Shown: positions 15,312-22,998 of the stretch, piece after piece
How positions within the stretch are numbered: the first letter of the stretch is position 1
Layout of the letters: the number at the start of each line of letters is the position of its first letter
Origin: JBJXGC01 sp046154545
GTDB lineage: Bacteria > Chloroflexota > Dehalococcoidia > Tepidiformales > Tepidiformaceae
Direction: 5' to 3'
Length of the DNA: 28,524 nucleotides
Assembly (NCBI GenBank): GCA_046154545.1
Contig: JBJXGC010000044.1
Location: 1-28,524, forward strand
The notes under the pieces: model-generated
Told to the model about the DNA's origin: nothing
Database searches by the model: none
The model's input: the letters and a program-made list of their open reading frames with translations, nothing else
Position numbers and translations under genes: made by a program

Positions 15312-16840
15312 CGGCGCAGGCCAACGGCTACCGGGCGATCATCATCGGGAGCGGCATCTCCGGCCTCTTTGTCGCCCTTGAAGCACGCAAGCTGGGCCCA
15401 GTGCTTGTGTTGACCAAGGGCAGCATCGACGACTGCAACACCCGCTGGGCGCAGGGAGGCATCGCGGCCGCGGTCGGGCCTATGGACTCGATCGCCGCCC
15501 ACTACGACGACACGATCGTAGCCGGCGCGGGGCTGGTCGATGCCGAGGCGGCCCGGATCCTCTGCAGCGAAGCCCCGGGCCGTATCCGCGACCTGATCGA
15601 CTATGGCGTGGCCTTCGACCAGATGGACGGCGAAGTGGCACTCGGCCGGGAGGCCGCACACAGCCAGCACCGCATCCTCCATGCCGGGGGCGACCGGACA
15701 GGGGCCGCGATCGAGACGGCCCTCGCGCACTCGACGAAGTCCGCGGAGATCACGATTTTCGACCACACCCTCGCGACTCGCCTCCTCGTCAACAATGGGC
15801 GCGTCTCCGGTGTGGAGGCGCTGGACCTCCCTTCAGGGGAGTACGTGGAGTACGAAGCGGACTGCGTGGTGATCGCGAGCGGAGGGGCGGGCCAGCTGTT
15901 TTCGCACACGACCAACCCAGAGGTGGCGACCGGCGATGGCATCGCCCTGGCCTTCGAGGCCGGGGCTGAGATCGCGGATATCGAGTTCTACCAGTTCCAC
16001 CCGACCGCGCTACGGCTGCCGGGAGCGCCCGCGTTCCTGATCTCCGAGGCCGTGCGGGGGGAAGGCGCTGTGCTCCGCAACGCCGGCGGCGAGGCGTTCA
16101 TGAAGCGGTACCACCCGCTCGCCGACCTGGCCCCGCGGGACATCGTCGCCCGGGCGGCCGTGGCGGAGATGCGGGCATCGGGCCTCGACCACGTGCTCCT
16201 CGATTGCCGCCACCTGAAGAGCATCGACCTGGCGGCCCGCTTCCCCGGCATCTTCGCCTATTGCAACGGCCTGGGCATCGACATGCGCAGGGACCCGATC
16301 CCCGTCGCCCCGGCGGCCCACTACCTGATGGGCGGCGTGCGTACCGACGTCTGGGGGCGGACGACGCTCCCCGGGCTCTATGCGTGCGGCGAGGCGGCCT
16401 GCACCGGCGTGCACGGGGCGAACCGGCTGGCGAGCAATTCGCTGATGGAGACGGTTGTGTTTGGCAAGCGGGTGGTGAGTCACATGGCGAGCGGAGAGGG
16501 GGGCGCGGCGGCGGCCGACCCGTGCGTTGAGCCCGGGCCGGCGCCGGGCGGGCCGGTGGCTGTGCGGACGGAGGTCCAACGGATCATGTGGGAGGAGGGC
16601 GGCATCGAACGGACTGGCGAGGGCTTGCGCCGGGGGCTCGCGGCGATATGCGCGTGGCCGGCGGGGACTCCCCTGCCCACCCGCGACTGGCACGAGCGCC
16701 AGCAGATGGCGACGGTCGCGCAGCTCATGCTACAGGCAGCCCTCCAGCGCGAGGAGAGCCGGGGGAGCCACTTCCGCGGCGACTTCCCGGCGGCGGACGA
16801 CCGGACGTGGAAGCGCCGCCAGGTGTTCCGCCGTGGTTGA
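15308..16840 (+). CDS. nadB: L-aspartate oxidase
   Basis: Flavoenzyme that oxidises L-aspartate to iminoaspartate, the first step of de novo NAD synthesis; cytosolic, 510 residues. The FAD dinucleotide-binding loop GSGISGL is at 14-20, followed by the family marks RWAQGGIAAAV (46-56), EAAHSQHRILHAGGDRTG, RDIVARA and the substrate-site ANRLASNSLMET. The TTG at 15308 is the only start preceding the FAD loop at normal distance, and it overlaps the stop of a nine-codon frame. The end overlaps nadC by 8 bp. A quinolinate synthase gene (nadA), the usual third partner, is absent from the window. Confidence 0.95.
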   Translation: MTAQANGYRAIIIGSGISGLFVALEARKLGPVLVLTKGSIDDCNTRWAQGGIAAAVGPMDSIAAHYDDTIVAGAGLVDAEAARILCSEAPGRIRDLIDYGVAFDQMDGEVALGREAAHSQHRILHAGGDRTGAAIETALAHSTKSAEITIFDHTLATRLLVNNGRVSGVEALDLPSGEYVEYEADCVVIASGGAGQLFSHTTNPEVATGDGIALAFEAGAEIADIEFYQFHPTALRLPGAPAFLISEAVRGEGAVLRNAGGEAFMKRYHPLADLAPRDIVARAAVAEMRASGLDHVLLDCRHLKSIDLAARFPGIFAYCNGLGIDMRRDPIPVAPAAHYLMGGVRTDVWGRTTLPGLYACGEAACTGVHGANRLASNSLMETVVFGKRVVSHMASGEGGAAAADPCVEPGPAPGGPVAVRTEVQRIMWEEGGIERTGEGLRRGLAAICAWPAGTPLPTRDWHERQQMATVAQLMLQAALQREESRGSHFRGDFPAADDRTWKRRQVFRRG

Positions 16841-17687
16841 GCCGCCGGACGCTGAGGTCGTGCGCCGGGTCGTCGCCGGGGCGCTGGCCGAAGACCGCGT
16901 GGCGGAAGACGTGACCACGCTCGCGACCGTCCAGCCCGGGCTCCGCGGGCGGGCCGCCTTCATCGCGAGGGAAGCGGGCGTCCTGGGGGGCGAGGCCGTG
17001 CTGCGGGAGGTCTTCGCGCAGATCGGGGCAGGAGTCGTGCTTTCGATGCGTGTCCACGATGGCGAGGCGTTCGCGGCCGATTCGGTACTCGGGACGGCCG
17101 AGGGACCCGTCCGGGCGCTCCTCCAGGGCGAACGGGTCGCGCTGAACTTCCTGCAACGGCTGAGCGGGGTGGCGACATCGACGCGCGCCTTCGTAGATGC
17201 CGCCGCCGGGACGGGGACGACGATCCTCGACACCCGCAAGACGACGCCTGGCCTGCGCGACTTCGAGAAGTATGCGGTGCGCTGCGGAGGCGGCACCAAC
17301 CACCGCCGGGACCTCGCGGCGATGGCCATGATCAAGGACAACCATCGCGAGGCCCTGGCACGCGAGGGGCTGACGCTCTCCGACGGTGTTGCCGCCATCC
17401 GCGCCCGCTCACCCGGGATCGAGGTGGAGGTGGAGATCGACTCACTGGCGGAGCTGGCGGCGGCGCTGGCGGCGAAACCGGAGTGGATTCTGCTCGACAA
17501 CATGTCCCGCAAAGAGGTGAGCGACGCAGTCCACATCGTGGCGGGGCGGGCGAAGCTGGAGGCGAGCGGCGGGATAACGCTGGCAACCGTGGAGGCCATG
17601 GCGAAGACGGGCGTGACCGCGATTTCGGTGGGCGCCCTGACCCACAGCGCACGTGCCCTCGACATCAGCCTCGACCTGGAGTTCTGA
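16833..17687 (+). CDS. nadC: nicotinate-nucleotide pyrophosphorylase (carboxylating)
   Basis: Quinolinate phosphoribosyltransferase, converting quinolinate and PRPP to nicotinate mononucleotide; 284 residues, normal length, cytosolic. Diagnostic segments are LNFLQRLSGVAT, LDTRKTTPGLR, RCGGGTNHRRDL, MIKDNH, and the C-terminal phosphate-binding LEASGGITL and ISVGALTHSA. GTG 16833 is preferred over the longer frame because AGGTG lies about 7 bases upstream and the protein begins with the usual helix; it overlaps the nadB stop by 8 bp, so the two are translationally coupled. Confidence 0.95.
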   Translation: MVEPPDAEVVRRVVAGALAEDRVAEDVTTLATVQPGLRGRAAFIAREAGVLGGEAVLREVFAQIGAGVVLSMRVHDGEAFAADSVLGTAEGPVRALLQGERVALNFLQRLSGVATSTRAFVDAAAGTGTTILDTRKTTPGLRDFEKYAVRCGGGTNHRRDLAAMAMIKDNHREALAREGLTLSDGVAAIRARSPGIEVEVEIDSLAELAAALAAKPEWILLDNMSRKEVSDAVHIVAGRAKLEASGGITLATVEAMAKTGVTAISVGALTHSARALDISLDLEF

Positions 17688-17719
17688 GGCGCGTTGTCTG
17701 GGTGCTGAGGTCAGACGCC
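17688..17719. terminator. candidate bidirectional hairpin
   Basis: GTCTG (17696-17700) pairs with CAGAC (17712-17716), extended by GGC/GCC across a five-base bulge. It lies between the ends of convergent nadC and ccsB and overlaps the ccsB stop. No long T-tract. Confidence 0.35.
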
Positions 17720-18658
17720 TGCGTAGCTATGGAGGCCGCTGACCCAGAGGTTGACGGCGAAATAGGTGAACATGACGAGCGCGAACATGATGACCAGCCA
17801 CCACATCGGGTCCGGGCGCCAGCCACGGCGCACCCTGGCGGGGACGAGCTTGCGGATGCCCGGGGCGCCCGTGACGGAGCCGGAGCCGGCGCGGGCGTGG
17901 AAATAGGCGGCGATGCTCAACCAGGTGACGAGGGCGCTGGTCTCCTTCGGGTCCCAGCCCCAGTAGCGGCCCCAGGCGCTGTTCGCCCACCAGGCGCCGA
18001 GGGCGACGCCGAGCCCGAGCAGGGGGAAGCCGACCATCACGGCCTTGTGGGCGAAGTCACCGGCGGCGTCGGCGGCAGGAAGCGCCGCGAAACGGCGGCG
18101 GCCTTCGCCGCCCTGGATGAGATAGACGGCGGCGCCACAGAAGGCGACCGTCAGCACGGCGTAGGAGATCATCATGCAGCTCACATGGATGGTGAGTAGC
18201 GGGCCGTTCTGGAGGGCCGGGATGAGTGGCACGATGTCCGAGGGGAAGCGGGTGGCGACAACGAGCATGACGAGGACGATGGGAAGGGCGATGAGCCCGA
18301 GGCGGCGCTGGTGGCTCCAGGTTTCGAAGACGAGGTAGACCGCGGCGATGCCGAAGGCGAAGGCGACGGTGAATTCGTACATGTTCGAGATGGGGGCGTG
18401 CTCGACGGCGGCCCAGCGGCTGGCCACGGCGCCGGCCAGGGCAAGGCCGGTGAAGGAGGTGAAACTGGTGGCGAGGCGGCCGATGCCGGGGTTGGGGATG
18501 CCGTTCGCACCCGAAACCGTGACGGTGCCGGCGCTGGTCTGGGCGGAGAAGCGGCGGAGCGAGAGGGAGGCGCTGGCCACGTAGGCGGCATACAGCAGCG
18601 ACGTCAAGGCGGCGAGAATGAGACCGGTCCAGAACAGGTAGATGGAGAGGTCGGCCAC
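17711..18658 (-). CDS. ccsB: cytochrome c biogenesis protein CcsB (CcsA/ResC type)
   Basis: Multi-span membrane protein of 315 residues with about eight hydrophobic helices, belonging to the system II heme-handling family. The WWD-type signature WGRYWGWDPKET lies at 229-240; conserved His candidates are H87 in EHAPISNMYEF, H158 in HVSCMMISY and H310. It delivers heme across the membrane for attachment to CxxCH apocytochromes, normally with a ResB/Ccs1 partner, which is not present nearby. The start GTG 18658 has TACCAT with a six-base gap and no Shine-Dalgarno, suggesting a leaderless message. Convergent with nadC. Confidence 0.93.
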   Translation of the reverse strand: MADLSIYLFWTGLILAALTSLLYAAYVASASLSLRRFSAQTSAGTVTVSGANGIPNPGIGRLATSFTSFTGLALAGAVASRWAAVEHAPISNMYEFTVAFAFGIAAVYLVFETWSHQRRLGLIALPIVLVMLVVATRFPSDIVPLIPALQNGPLLTIHVSCMMISYAVLTVAFCGAAVYLIQGGEGRRRFAALPAADAAGDFAHKAVMVGFPLLGLGVALGAWWANSAWGRYWGWDPKETSALVTWLSIAAYFHARAGSGSVTGAPGIRKLVPARVRRGWRPDPMWWLVIMFALVMFTYFAVNLWVSGLHSYAGV

Positions 18659-18664
18659 GGGCCT

Positions 18665-18670
18665 ATGGTA
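18665..18670 (-). promoter_or_regulatory. -10-like TACCAT (minus strand), 6 nt before ccsB GTG
   Basis: Spacer AGGCCC and then GTG 18658; no Shine-Dalgarno. Confidence 0.55.
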
Positions 18671-18805
18671 CGGGGCCGGCCGGCAGCGCTCAAAAGAAGG
18701 CGGCCACGTGAACCGAGCGGTTGTGCGTCCACGCCTCGGCCGGCGGGCCGATATCGGCGAGAGACTGGCGGTGGGCGATCGCCAGGGCGAGCACAGGGCT
18801 CAAGT

Positions 18806-18811
18806 TACAAT
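18806..18811 (+). promoter_or_regulatory. -10-like TACAAT, 8 nt before mini-ORF ATG 18820
   Basis: May drive a leader peptide or serve as the distal promoter of the Cys-rich gene at 18917. Confidence 0.45.
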
Positions 18812-18819
18812 CAGGTTCT

Positions 18820-18861
18820 ATGCGAAACCCGGGGGCCGCTATGGAGCGCGCGGGGCGTTAA
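18820..18861 (+). CDS. possible 13-residue mini-ORF in the leader of the Cys-rich gene
   Basis: ATG 18820 follows TACAAT (18806-18811) by eight bases, the spacing seen at leaderless starts in this window, and opens a frame of 13 codons ending at TAA 18859-18861. It could be a leader peptide for the gene at 18917, or the TACAAT may simply be a promoter giving a long leader. The peptide shows no recognisable feature. Confidence 0.25.
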   Translation: MRNPGAAMERAGR

Positions 18862-18906
18862 CGATAATTATGATGAATCGAACAATTGAAGGAACGACGG
18901 GTTCCT
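18857..18906 (+). promoter_or_regulatory. AT-rich patch and small hairpin ahead of the Cys-rich gene
   Basis: 18857-18889 is markedly AT-rich for this genome (contains TTAACGATAATTATGATG), followed by a perfect six-bp hairpin AGGAAC/GTTCCT with loop GACGG at 18890-18895/18901-18906. The Shine-Dalgarno GAGGG (18907-18911) follows at once, so the hairpin may affect initiation at ATG 18917. A promoter inside the AT-rich stretch is likely. Confidence 0.4.
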
Positions 18907-18916
18907 GAGGGCAATC

Positions 18917-20041
18917 ATGCTGGGAATGGATTCCGATCGCGCCATCGACATCGTCGCTGACTGCGAGACGTGCGGAGATGTAGCGCTTGGCGGCAACCTC
19001 AGTTGGCGCCGCGAATCGCGAGGCGATGCCTCGACGCCGTGGGTCCGGCATGGCGAGGCGCAGCAGTGCGCGAGATGCGAGGCCTGCTACGCGCGCACGG
19101 CCAACGCCCTGCGAAGCCTCGCCGCAGGCGACCTGATCCGGCCAGACGCCCCCGGCGGCCGCCAGGCCAAAGGGCGCGGGCGGCATGGCTGCGACTTCTG
19201 CGGCGGCCTCATCGGCAACATCTCCTTCGGCGTCGAACTCGCCCCACGGGCCTCATCTGCTGGCTTGCCCGGCGCACGCCAGCAGATGATCCATCAACGT
19301 GTCTGCTGCGCATGTTGGGAGTGGGGCCGTACGCTCGCTTGCACGGTGGCGGGTGGGACACCCGCCGACAGCCTGGGCGAGGGCGGCGCCGCCGTCCCCT
19401 CGACGGTGTTCACGCTCGGGCTGGGCAGACAGGAACGATCGACGGTGAGCAGCGCTGCGGCCGACGCAGGCGTGGCCGAAGTCGATTGCGTCGGCGAAGC
19501 CCTTGGCGCGTTCGAGACGGACGAGCGCTCGGTGCTCTACGTGACCGCCTCGCGGGCCACGGAAGTGCTGTCCAGGACGCGCGACTCCGCTCACCGGCGG
19601 ATAGTGGTGGTCGCTGCGCTGACGGACATGGGCGCAACCTCGTTTGCGCTTCGAGCGGGCGCCGGGTCGTTCGTGACGGCGCCGATGTCTGATGGCCAGG
19701 CCAGGGGTAGCTGGGCCCAGATCCTGACGCCGGCGCCCGGGAAACGAGACGTGAAGACGGGCCTTCCCGTCCTCCAGGTGACCCCGATCCAGCCCGACCG
19801 GGCGACCCAATACCTGATCCGGCTGCGGAATTTCGACTCGATGACGCTCATGTCCGGAGCCTGGCTGCTGAGGCGCTTCCTCCGCGGCTCGGACCTGGTC
19901 GGGGTTGATGCCCAGCGGAACCCGGCCGCGGTCGTTGGCATCACGATCGCGGAACTGCCCAACCTCGTGAGGCGTCTCGTTGATGTGGTGTCGCCAAGCC
20001 TGGAGTGCGTGCCGATCGAGAGCTGCCACGAGGCGGCATAG
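18917..20041 (+). CDS. Cys-rich protein with degenerate receiver-like and GGDEF-like regions
   Basis: 374 residues, not recognised as a named family. The N-terminal part has paired cysteines typical of zinc ribbons: C16-x2-C19, C51-x2-C54-x2-C57, C92-x2-C95 and C130-C131-x-C133. Residues about 163-258 have the rhythm of a response-regulator receiver, ending in FALRAGAGSFVTAPMS, but the phospho-acceptor Asp and the conserved Lys are missing. Residues about 280-355 begin TGLPVL and contain LLRRFLRGSDLVGVD, reminiscent of a GGDEF domain in which the GGDEF loop is lost. ATG 18917 has GAGGG five bases upstream. Probably a soluble sensory or scaffold protein; the domain calls are inference. Confidence 0.7.
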   Translation: MLGMDSDRAIDIVADCETCGDVALGGNLSWRRESRGDASTPWVRHGEAQQCARCEACYARTANALRSLAAGDLIRPDAPGGRQAKGRGRHGCDFCGGLIGNISFGVELAPRASSAGLPGARQQMIHQRVCCACWEWGRTLACTVAGGTPADSLGEGGAAVPSTVFTLGLGRQERSTVSSAAADAGVAEVDCVGEALGAFETDERSVLYVTASRATEVLSRTRDSAHRRIVVVAALTDMGATSFALRAGAGSFVTAPMSDGQARGSWAQILTPAPGKRDVKTGLPVLQVTPIQPDRATQYLIRLRNFDSMTLMSGAWLLRRFLRGSDLVGVDAQRNPAAVVGITIAELPNLVRRLVDVVSPSLECVPIESCHEAA

Positions 20042-20048
20042 TGCGCGG

Positions 20049-20064
20049 CCGGGTTCGCTCCCGG
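20049..20064 (+). terminator. short GC hairpin after the Cys-rich gene
   Basis: CCGGG, six-base loop, CCCGG, starting eight bases after the stop at 20041. No U-run directly follows, so a terminator function is uncertain. Confidence 0.25.
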
Positions 20065-20101
20065 GCGGCGGGTCGCGGCGCTCTTTCGAGTGGCGGCTGC
20101 T

Positions 20102-20117
20102 ATGTCCGTTATGACAT
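20102..20117. promoter_or_regulatory. inverted repeat ATGTC-N6-GACAT
   Basis: Perfect five-base arms around six bases, about 100 bp upstream of the SufR-like regulator. Possible operator; short enough to arise by chance. Confidence 0.3.
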
Positions 20118-20152
20118 GTAGGCGGAATTCGGTCGACTTTTGGATTTAAGTC

Positions 20153-20165
20153 CGATGGACCATCG
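20153..20165. promoter_or_regulatory. palindrome CGATGG-A-CCATCG upstream of the SufR-like regulator
   Basis: A perfect 13-bp palindrome with a central A, about 40 bp upstream of the presumed -10 element of the regulator gene. A plausible autoregulatory operator; the two arms are adjacent, as expected for a dimeric winged-helix protein. Confidence 0.45.
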
Positions 20166-20205
20166 ATTTGAGCCGGGTGGCACTTCAATGGAGCACCGCG
20201 ATGCT

Positions 20206-20211
20206 TAACGT
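20206..20211 (+). promoter_or_regulatory. -10-like TAACGT, 6 nt before ATG 20218
   Basis: Leaderless-type spacing ahead of the SufR-like regulator; the palindrome at 20153-20165 is placed upstream where a repressor could act. Confidence 0.5.
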
Positions 20212-20217
20212 GTAGCT

Positions 20218-20877
20218 ATGCACATGGACCGTGGGTCACTCGACCTTCTCGGACCAACTCGGGCCACGATCCTCTTCGCCATCAAGCGGCGCGTTGAGGC
20301 GACGGCAGAGGCGGTGGCGGCGGAGGCGCACCTCAGTGTTGGTGCGACCCGGCAGCACCTCACGCGGCTGGAAGTCGAGGGCTTCGTCACACGCACCACC
20401 CGCCAGGACGGGGCGGGCCGGCCGCCGCACCTGTTTCGCCTCACGGAGAAAGCGGACGCCTTGTTCGCCACCGCCTATGCGAAGTTCGCGATGGCGATGA
20501 TGAGCGCGGTGTCTCTCGAACCGCCGGAAGTCCAGGAGCGCATCAGCAAGAAGGTCATTAAGGCATTCATGTCCGCACTCCCGGACGGGGCGGCTGCCGG
20601 GGAGCGCGAGTTCACCTTCGACGACGTTGTGGACAGCCTCGCGCAGCTCGGTTATCTCCCGAACGCCGCCGAGGTGACCGGGACAGCGCAGGTCGTCCGC
20701 CTCGATCACTGTCCACTCTTCGACATGGCCCGCCAATACCCTTCCGTGTGCGCCATGGAGCGGGACGGGCTGAGGGCACTCCTCGGCGGAAGCGAGGTCA
20801 CGCGCACCGCCTGGCGGTTAGAGGGAGACGCGTACTGCGCCTACCGGGTGGAACGTTCGCGCGAGGCAACCGGGTAG
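20218..20877 (+). CDS. SufR-like winged-helix regulator with Fe-S-type cysteines
   Basis: 219 residues. The N-terminal winged helix (about 10-75) has turn and recognition helices in AEAVAAEAHLSVGATRQHLTRLE and a wing GRPPHLFRLT. The C-terminal domain holds C165-x12-C178 and C207 (HCPLFDM, SVCAMERDGL, AYCAYRV), an arrangement I recall from SufR, where such cysteines bind a 4Fe-4S or 2Fe-2S cluster and control repression of Fe-S assembly genes. No suf genes are in this window, so its targets lie elsewhere. ATG 20218 follows TAACGT by six bases with no Shine-Dalgarno. Family membership is good; cluster binding is inferred. Confidence 0.85.
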   Translation: MHMDRGSLDLLGPTRATILFAIKRRVEATAEAVAAEAHLSVGATRQHLTRLEVEGFVTRTTRQDGAGRPPHLFRLTEKADALFATAYAKFAMAMMSAVSLEPPEVQERISKKVIKAFMSALPDGAAAGEREFTFDDVVDSLAQLGYLPNAAEVTGTAQVVRLDHCPLFDMARQYPSVCAMERDGLRALLGGSEVTRTAWRLEGDAYCAYRVERSREATG

Positions 20878-20890
20878 CGCCGCACGGCCG

Positions 20891-22381
20891 TCAACAGGCG
20901 ACGCCTCCGGCTGCGACGGCCTGGCTGGCCGAGGCCGACGTGCCATCCGGAAAGAGCGCGGTGGCGGTGACTGTGTAACAGCCCGGGGCCGGGAAGGTGA
21001 CGGTCGTGATCGAACCGGCGGCCGGAGCGGCGACGGCACCCCCTGAGACAGACCAGCGGATGGAAAGATAGTCCCAGGGCGTGGGCGCGGCGCCGAACCC
21101 GGCGCTGAGGCCCGCCGTTGCAGGACCTTGAATGGCCAGGCGCGGAGTGGCCGGGGCAGGGGGCGGAGTGGCCGACGGGCCGGGCTCTTCCGCGACTGGC
21201 GTGGCGGGGTCGATCGGTCCTTCCGTGACGACAACAAGGACCTGCTGCACCTCGGTCGCAGCGGCCCGGGGGACCGGGCTGGGGCCTGGCGTCGCGGCCG
21301 CGGCCGGTGTCGCGGGTGTGGCGCTGCCGGGCGGGACGGCCGTCCTGGGCAGCGGCGGTGGCGCCGTCCGGGCGGTGGCCGGCGACGGGCTGGCGATCCC
21401 TGAGACGACAGCCGCCGCGGCCAGCGGTGCCGGTGGACCGTCCCGATTGAGCCGCATCGCCACGGCGCCGCCAAGGAGGGCGAGCGAGGCGACCATGAAC
21501 CCCGCGCCGGCGACAACCGAGAGCCTCGAGCCGAGCCCGGGGGAGGGCGCGGACGGCCGCCCAAGGTAGCCGATCTCGCGGGCGAAGGTGGTCAACGCCC
21601 GGTGGAAAGCAGCGGGCTGCTCCAGGTTCGCGGCGTGACCGGCGCCTTCGAGGGTGACGACGGTGAGCCGCTCCGCGGGGAGCCGGGCGAGCATCGGGGG
21701 GGCGTTCTTGACGAACTCCGTGTCGCGGTCGCCGATGACCACGAGGATGGGCGGCTCCAGCGCGCTGAGCCGCTCGAAGGCGTTGACGTTTGCCACGAGG
21801 CCGGCGAAGGTGCCGGCGGCGGCGGCCGGGGTGATGCGGTCGAAGTCCTCTTCCAGGAGGCGCCGGGCCTCTTCCGGGAGGCGGCGGCTGGCGGCGGGGT
21901 AGAGCCGGGTGCGCTTCAGGAAGCCGGTGCCCTCGGCGAGCAGCCGTTCGGCCATGGCGGCCATGCGTGGTTGCATCTCCTCGCGCGCTTCAGGCGCCAT
22001 GGCGGCCGAGTTGGAGTTGATGACGATGAGGCCCGCGACGCGTCCCGGATGATCGAGGGCGAAGCGGAGGGCGACGGCGCCGCCAAGGGAGTGGCCGCAG
22101 ACCAGGACCCGTGCGTGTCCGAGCAGGTCGAGGAGGGCCGCGATCCGCTCACAGGCCGGGCCCGGTCCGTAGTCGTCCGTGAGGGGTGACGCGTCGGACT
22201 GGCCGTGGCCCAGCAGATCGACGGTCACGACGGTGAAGTCCCGCTGGAGGTCGGCCAGGTTCGAAACGAAGGAGGCGCTGCTCGCCGTCAGGCCGTGGAT
22301 GAGAAGGACGGGCGGCGCGCCCCTGGGATGGGGGTACACCTCGTAGCCGATGCGTGCCCCGATGGCGCCGAACAGTGGCAT
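20891..22381 (-). CDS. alpha/beta-hydrolase fused to a transmembrane helix and a PKD-like domain
   Basis: 496 residues in three parts. Residues 1-272 form a MenH/epoxide-hydrolase-type alpha/beta hydrolase with oxyanion HG (29-30), nucleophile Ser98 in GHSLGG, acid D218 or D220 in IGDRDTEF and His249 in GAGHAANLEQP. A transmembrane helix follows at about 287-309. Then comes a Pro/Ala/Thr-rich linker (about 312-405) and a beta-rich C-terminal domain of PKD/Ig-like type (SIRWSVSGGA, FPAPGCYTVTATALFPDGT). There is no N-terminal signal peptide, so the enzyme should be cytosolic and the PKD-like domain outside. ATG 22381 is chosen because the hydrolase begins there and TACATT lies six bases upstream. 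This fusion is unusual; the frame is continuous with no sign of a frameshift. Confidence 0.85.
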   Translation of the reverse strand: MPLFGAIGARIGYEVYPHPRGAPPVLLIHGLTASSASFVSNLADLQRDFTVVTVDLLGHGQSDASPLTDDYGPGPACERIAALLDLLGHARVLVCGHSLGGAVALRFALDHPGRVAGLIVINSNSAAMAPEAREEMQPRMAAMAERLLAEGTGFLKRTRLYPAASRRLPEEARRLLEEDFDRITPAAAAGTFAGLVANVNAFERLSALEPPILVVIGDRDTEFVKNAPPMLARLPAERLTVVTLEGAGHAANLEQPAAFHRALTTFAREIGYLGRPSAPSPGLGSRLSVVAGAGFMVASLALLGGAVAMRLNRDGPPAPLAAAAVVSGIASPSPATARTAPPPLPRTAVPPGSATPATPAAAATPGPSPVPRAAATEVQQVLVVVTEGPIDPATPVAEEPGPSATPPPAPATPRLAIQGPATAGLSAGFGAAPTPWDYLSIRWSVSGGAVAAPAAGSITTVTFPAPGCYTVTATALFPDGTSASASQAVAAGGVAC

Positions 22382-22387
22382 GACGGG

Positions 22388-22393
22388 AATGTA
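22388..22393 (-). promoter_or_regulatory. -10-like TACATT (minus strand), 6 nt before ATG 22381
   Basis: Spacer CCCGTC, then the start of the hydrolase-PKD fusion. It supports this start over the longer frame. Confidence 0.55.
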
Positions 22394-22469
22394 TGCCGGC
22401 GGCGGGCTCCGGAAAAGGCCATGCTCGGCGTTCCGCAGCGGCCGGCGGAGCCCGCTGCGAGAGGACTGG

Positions 22470-22475
22470 TACCAT
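22470..22475 (+). promoter_or_regulatory. -10-like TACCAT, 7 nt before ATG 22483
   Basis: Leaderless-type spacing; it supports the short start of the DUF6941-like protein. Confidence 0.55.
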
Positions 22476-22482
22476 TGGGCCA

Positions 22483-22887
22483 ATGGACATTGACTACGCC
22501 CTGATTTCTGATTACGCCGAGATCACCAACGGCAAGCTCTACCTGATGGGTGGCGGTTGGGACCAGTACCGGCTGGCCGAGGCGCCGGGGCAGCTTCGCC
22601 TGGCGGTGGCGGTGGGCGTCCGGGTCGGTTGGGAAGAGACGAATCGCGAGGTCCCGGTGGTGATTACGGTAGAGGACGACGACGGCCAGACGCTGGTGCG
22701 GATCGAAGGCGCGGTGAACGTGGGGAGGCCGCCGGCCCTGCCGCCGGGCGCGACGCAGCTCGCCCAGCTGGCGGCGAACGTGACGGTGAACGTCCAGGCC
22801 TACGGCGGCTTCCGGGTGGCGATCACGGCCGGGGCAGGGGAGGGCATGTGCGCCCACAACCTGCCTTTCCGGGTGGTCCGGCCGTAG
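22483..22887 (+). CDS. DUF6941-like conserved protein, 134 aa
   Basis: Small soluble protein beginning MDIDYALISDYAEITNGKLY and followed by LMGGGWD, a pattern I associate with the DUF6941 family of unknown function; the body is predicted beta-rich (PVVITVEDDDGQTLVRIEG, VAITAGAGEG). The longer frame starts at 22393, but ATG 22483 is preferred because it begins exactly the family N-terminus and lies 7 nt after TACCAT. Divergent from the hydrolase-PKD gene, with only about 100 bp between starts. The role is unknown; the domain name is from memory and should be verified. Confidence 0.75.
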   Translation: MDIDYALISDYAEITNGKLYLMGGGWDQYRLAEAPGQLRLAVAVGVRVGWEETNREVPVVITVEDDDGQTLVRIEGAVNVGRPPALPPGATQLAQLAANVTVNVQAYGGFRVAITAGAGEGMCAHNLPFRVVRP

Positions 22888-22904
22888 CGGCCCTCACCCC
22901 CGGG

Positions 22905-22934
22905 CCCCCTCTCCCGACCCGGCGGGCGAGGGGG
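22905..22934 (+). repeat. long GC hairpin with the CCCTCACCCCC-type intergenic repeat signature
   Basis: CCCCCTC and CCCG pair with CGGG and GAGGGGG, interrupted by one T/C mismatch, loop ACCCGG. The preceding CCCTCACCCCCGGG looks like a dispersed intergenic repeat found in high-GC genomes. It could also act as a terminator for the gene ending at 22887, although no T-tract follows. Confidence 0.45.
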
Positions 22935-22998
22935 AGAAGCCTTCGTGGCTGGCAAGAAGTGCGGCGAAACAGACGCTCGCCTGGAGCGAGCGCCGGGT

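Noticed and set aside
16527..16832. Upstream extension of the nadC frame
   Set aside because: It lies entirely within nadB in another frame and lacks similarity to NadC; GTG 16833 gives the standard length.
18870..18908. Twelve-codon frame starting ATGATG in the leader of the Cys-rich gene
   Set aside because: No ribosome site or properly spaced -10; likely chance within the AT-rich patch.
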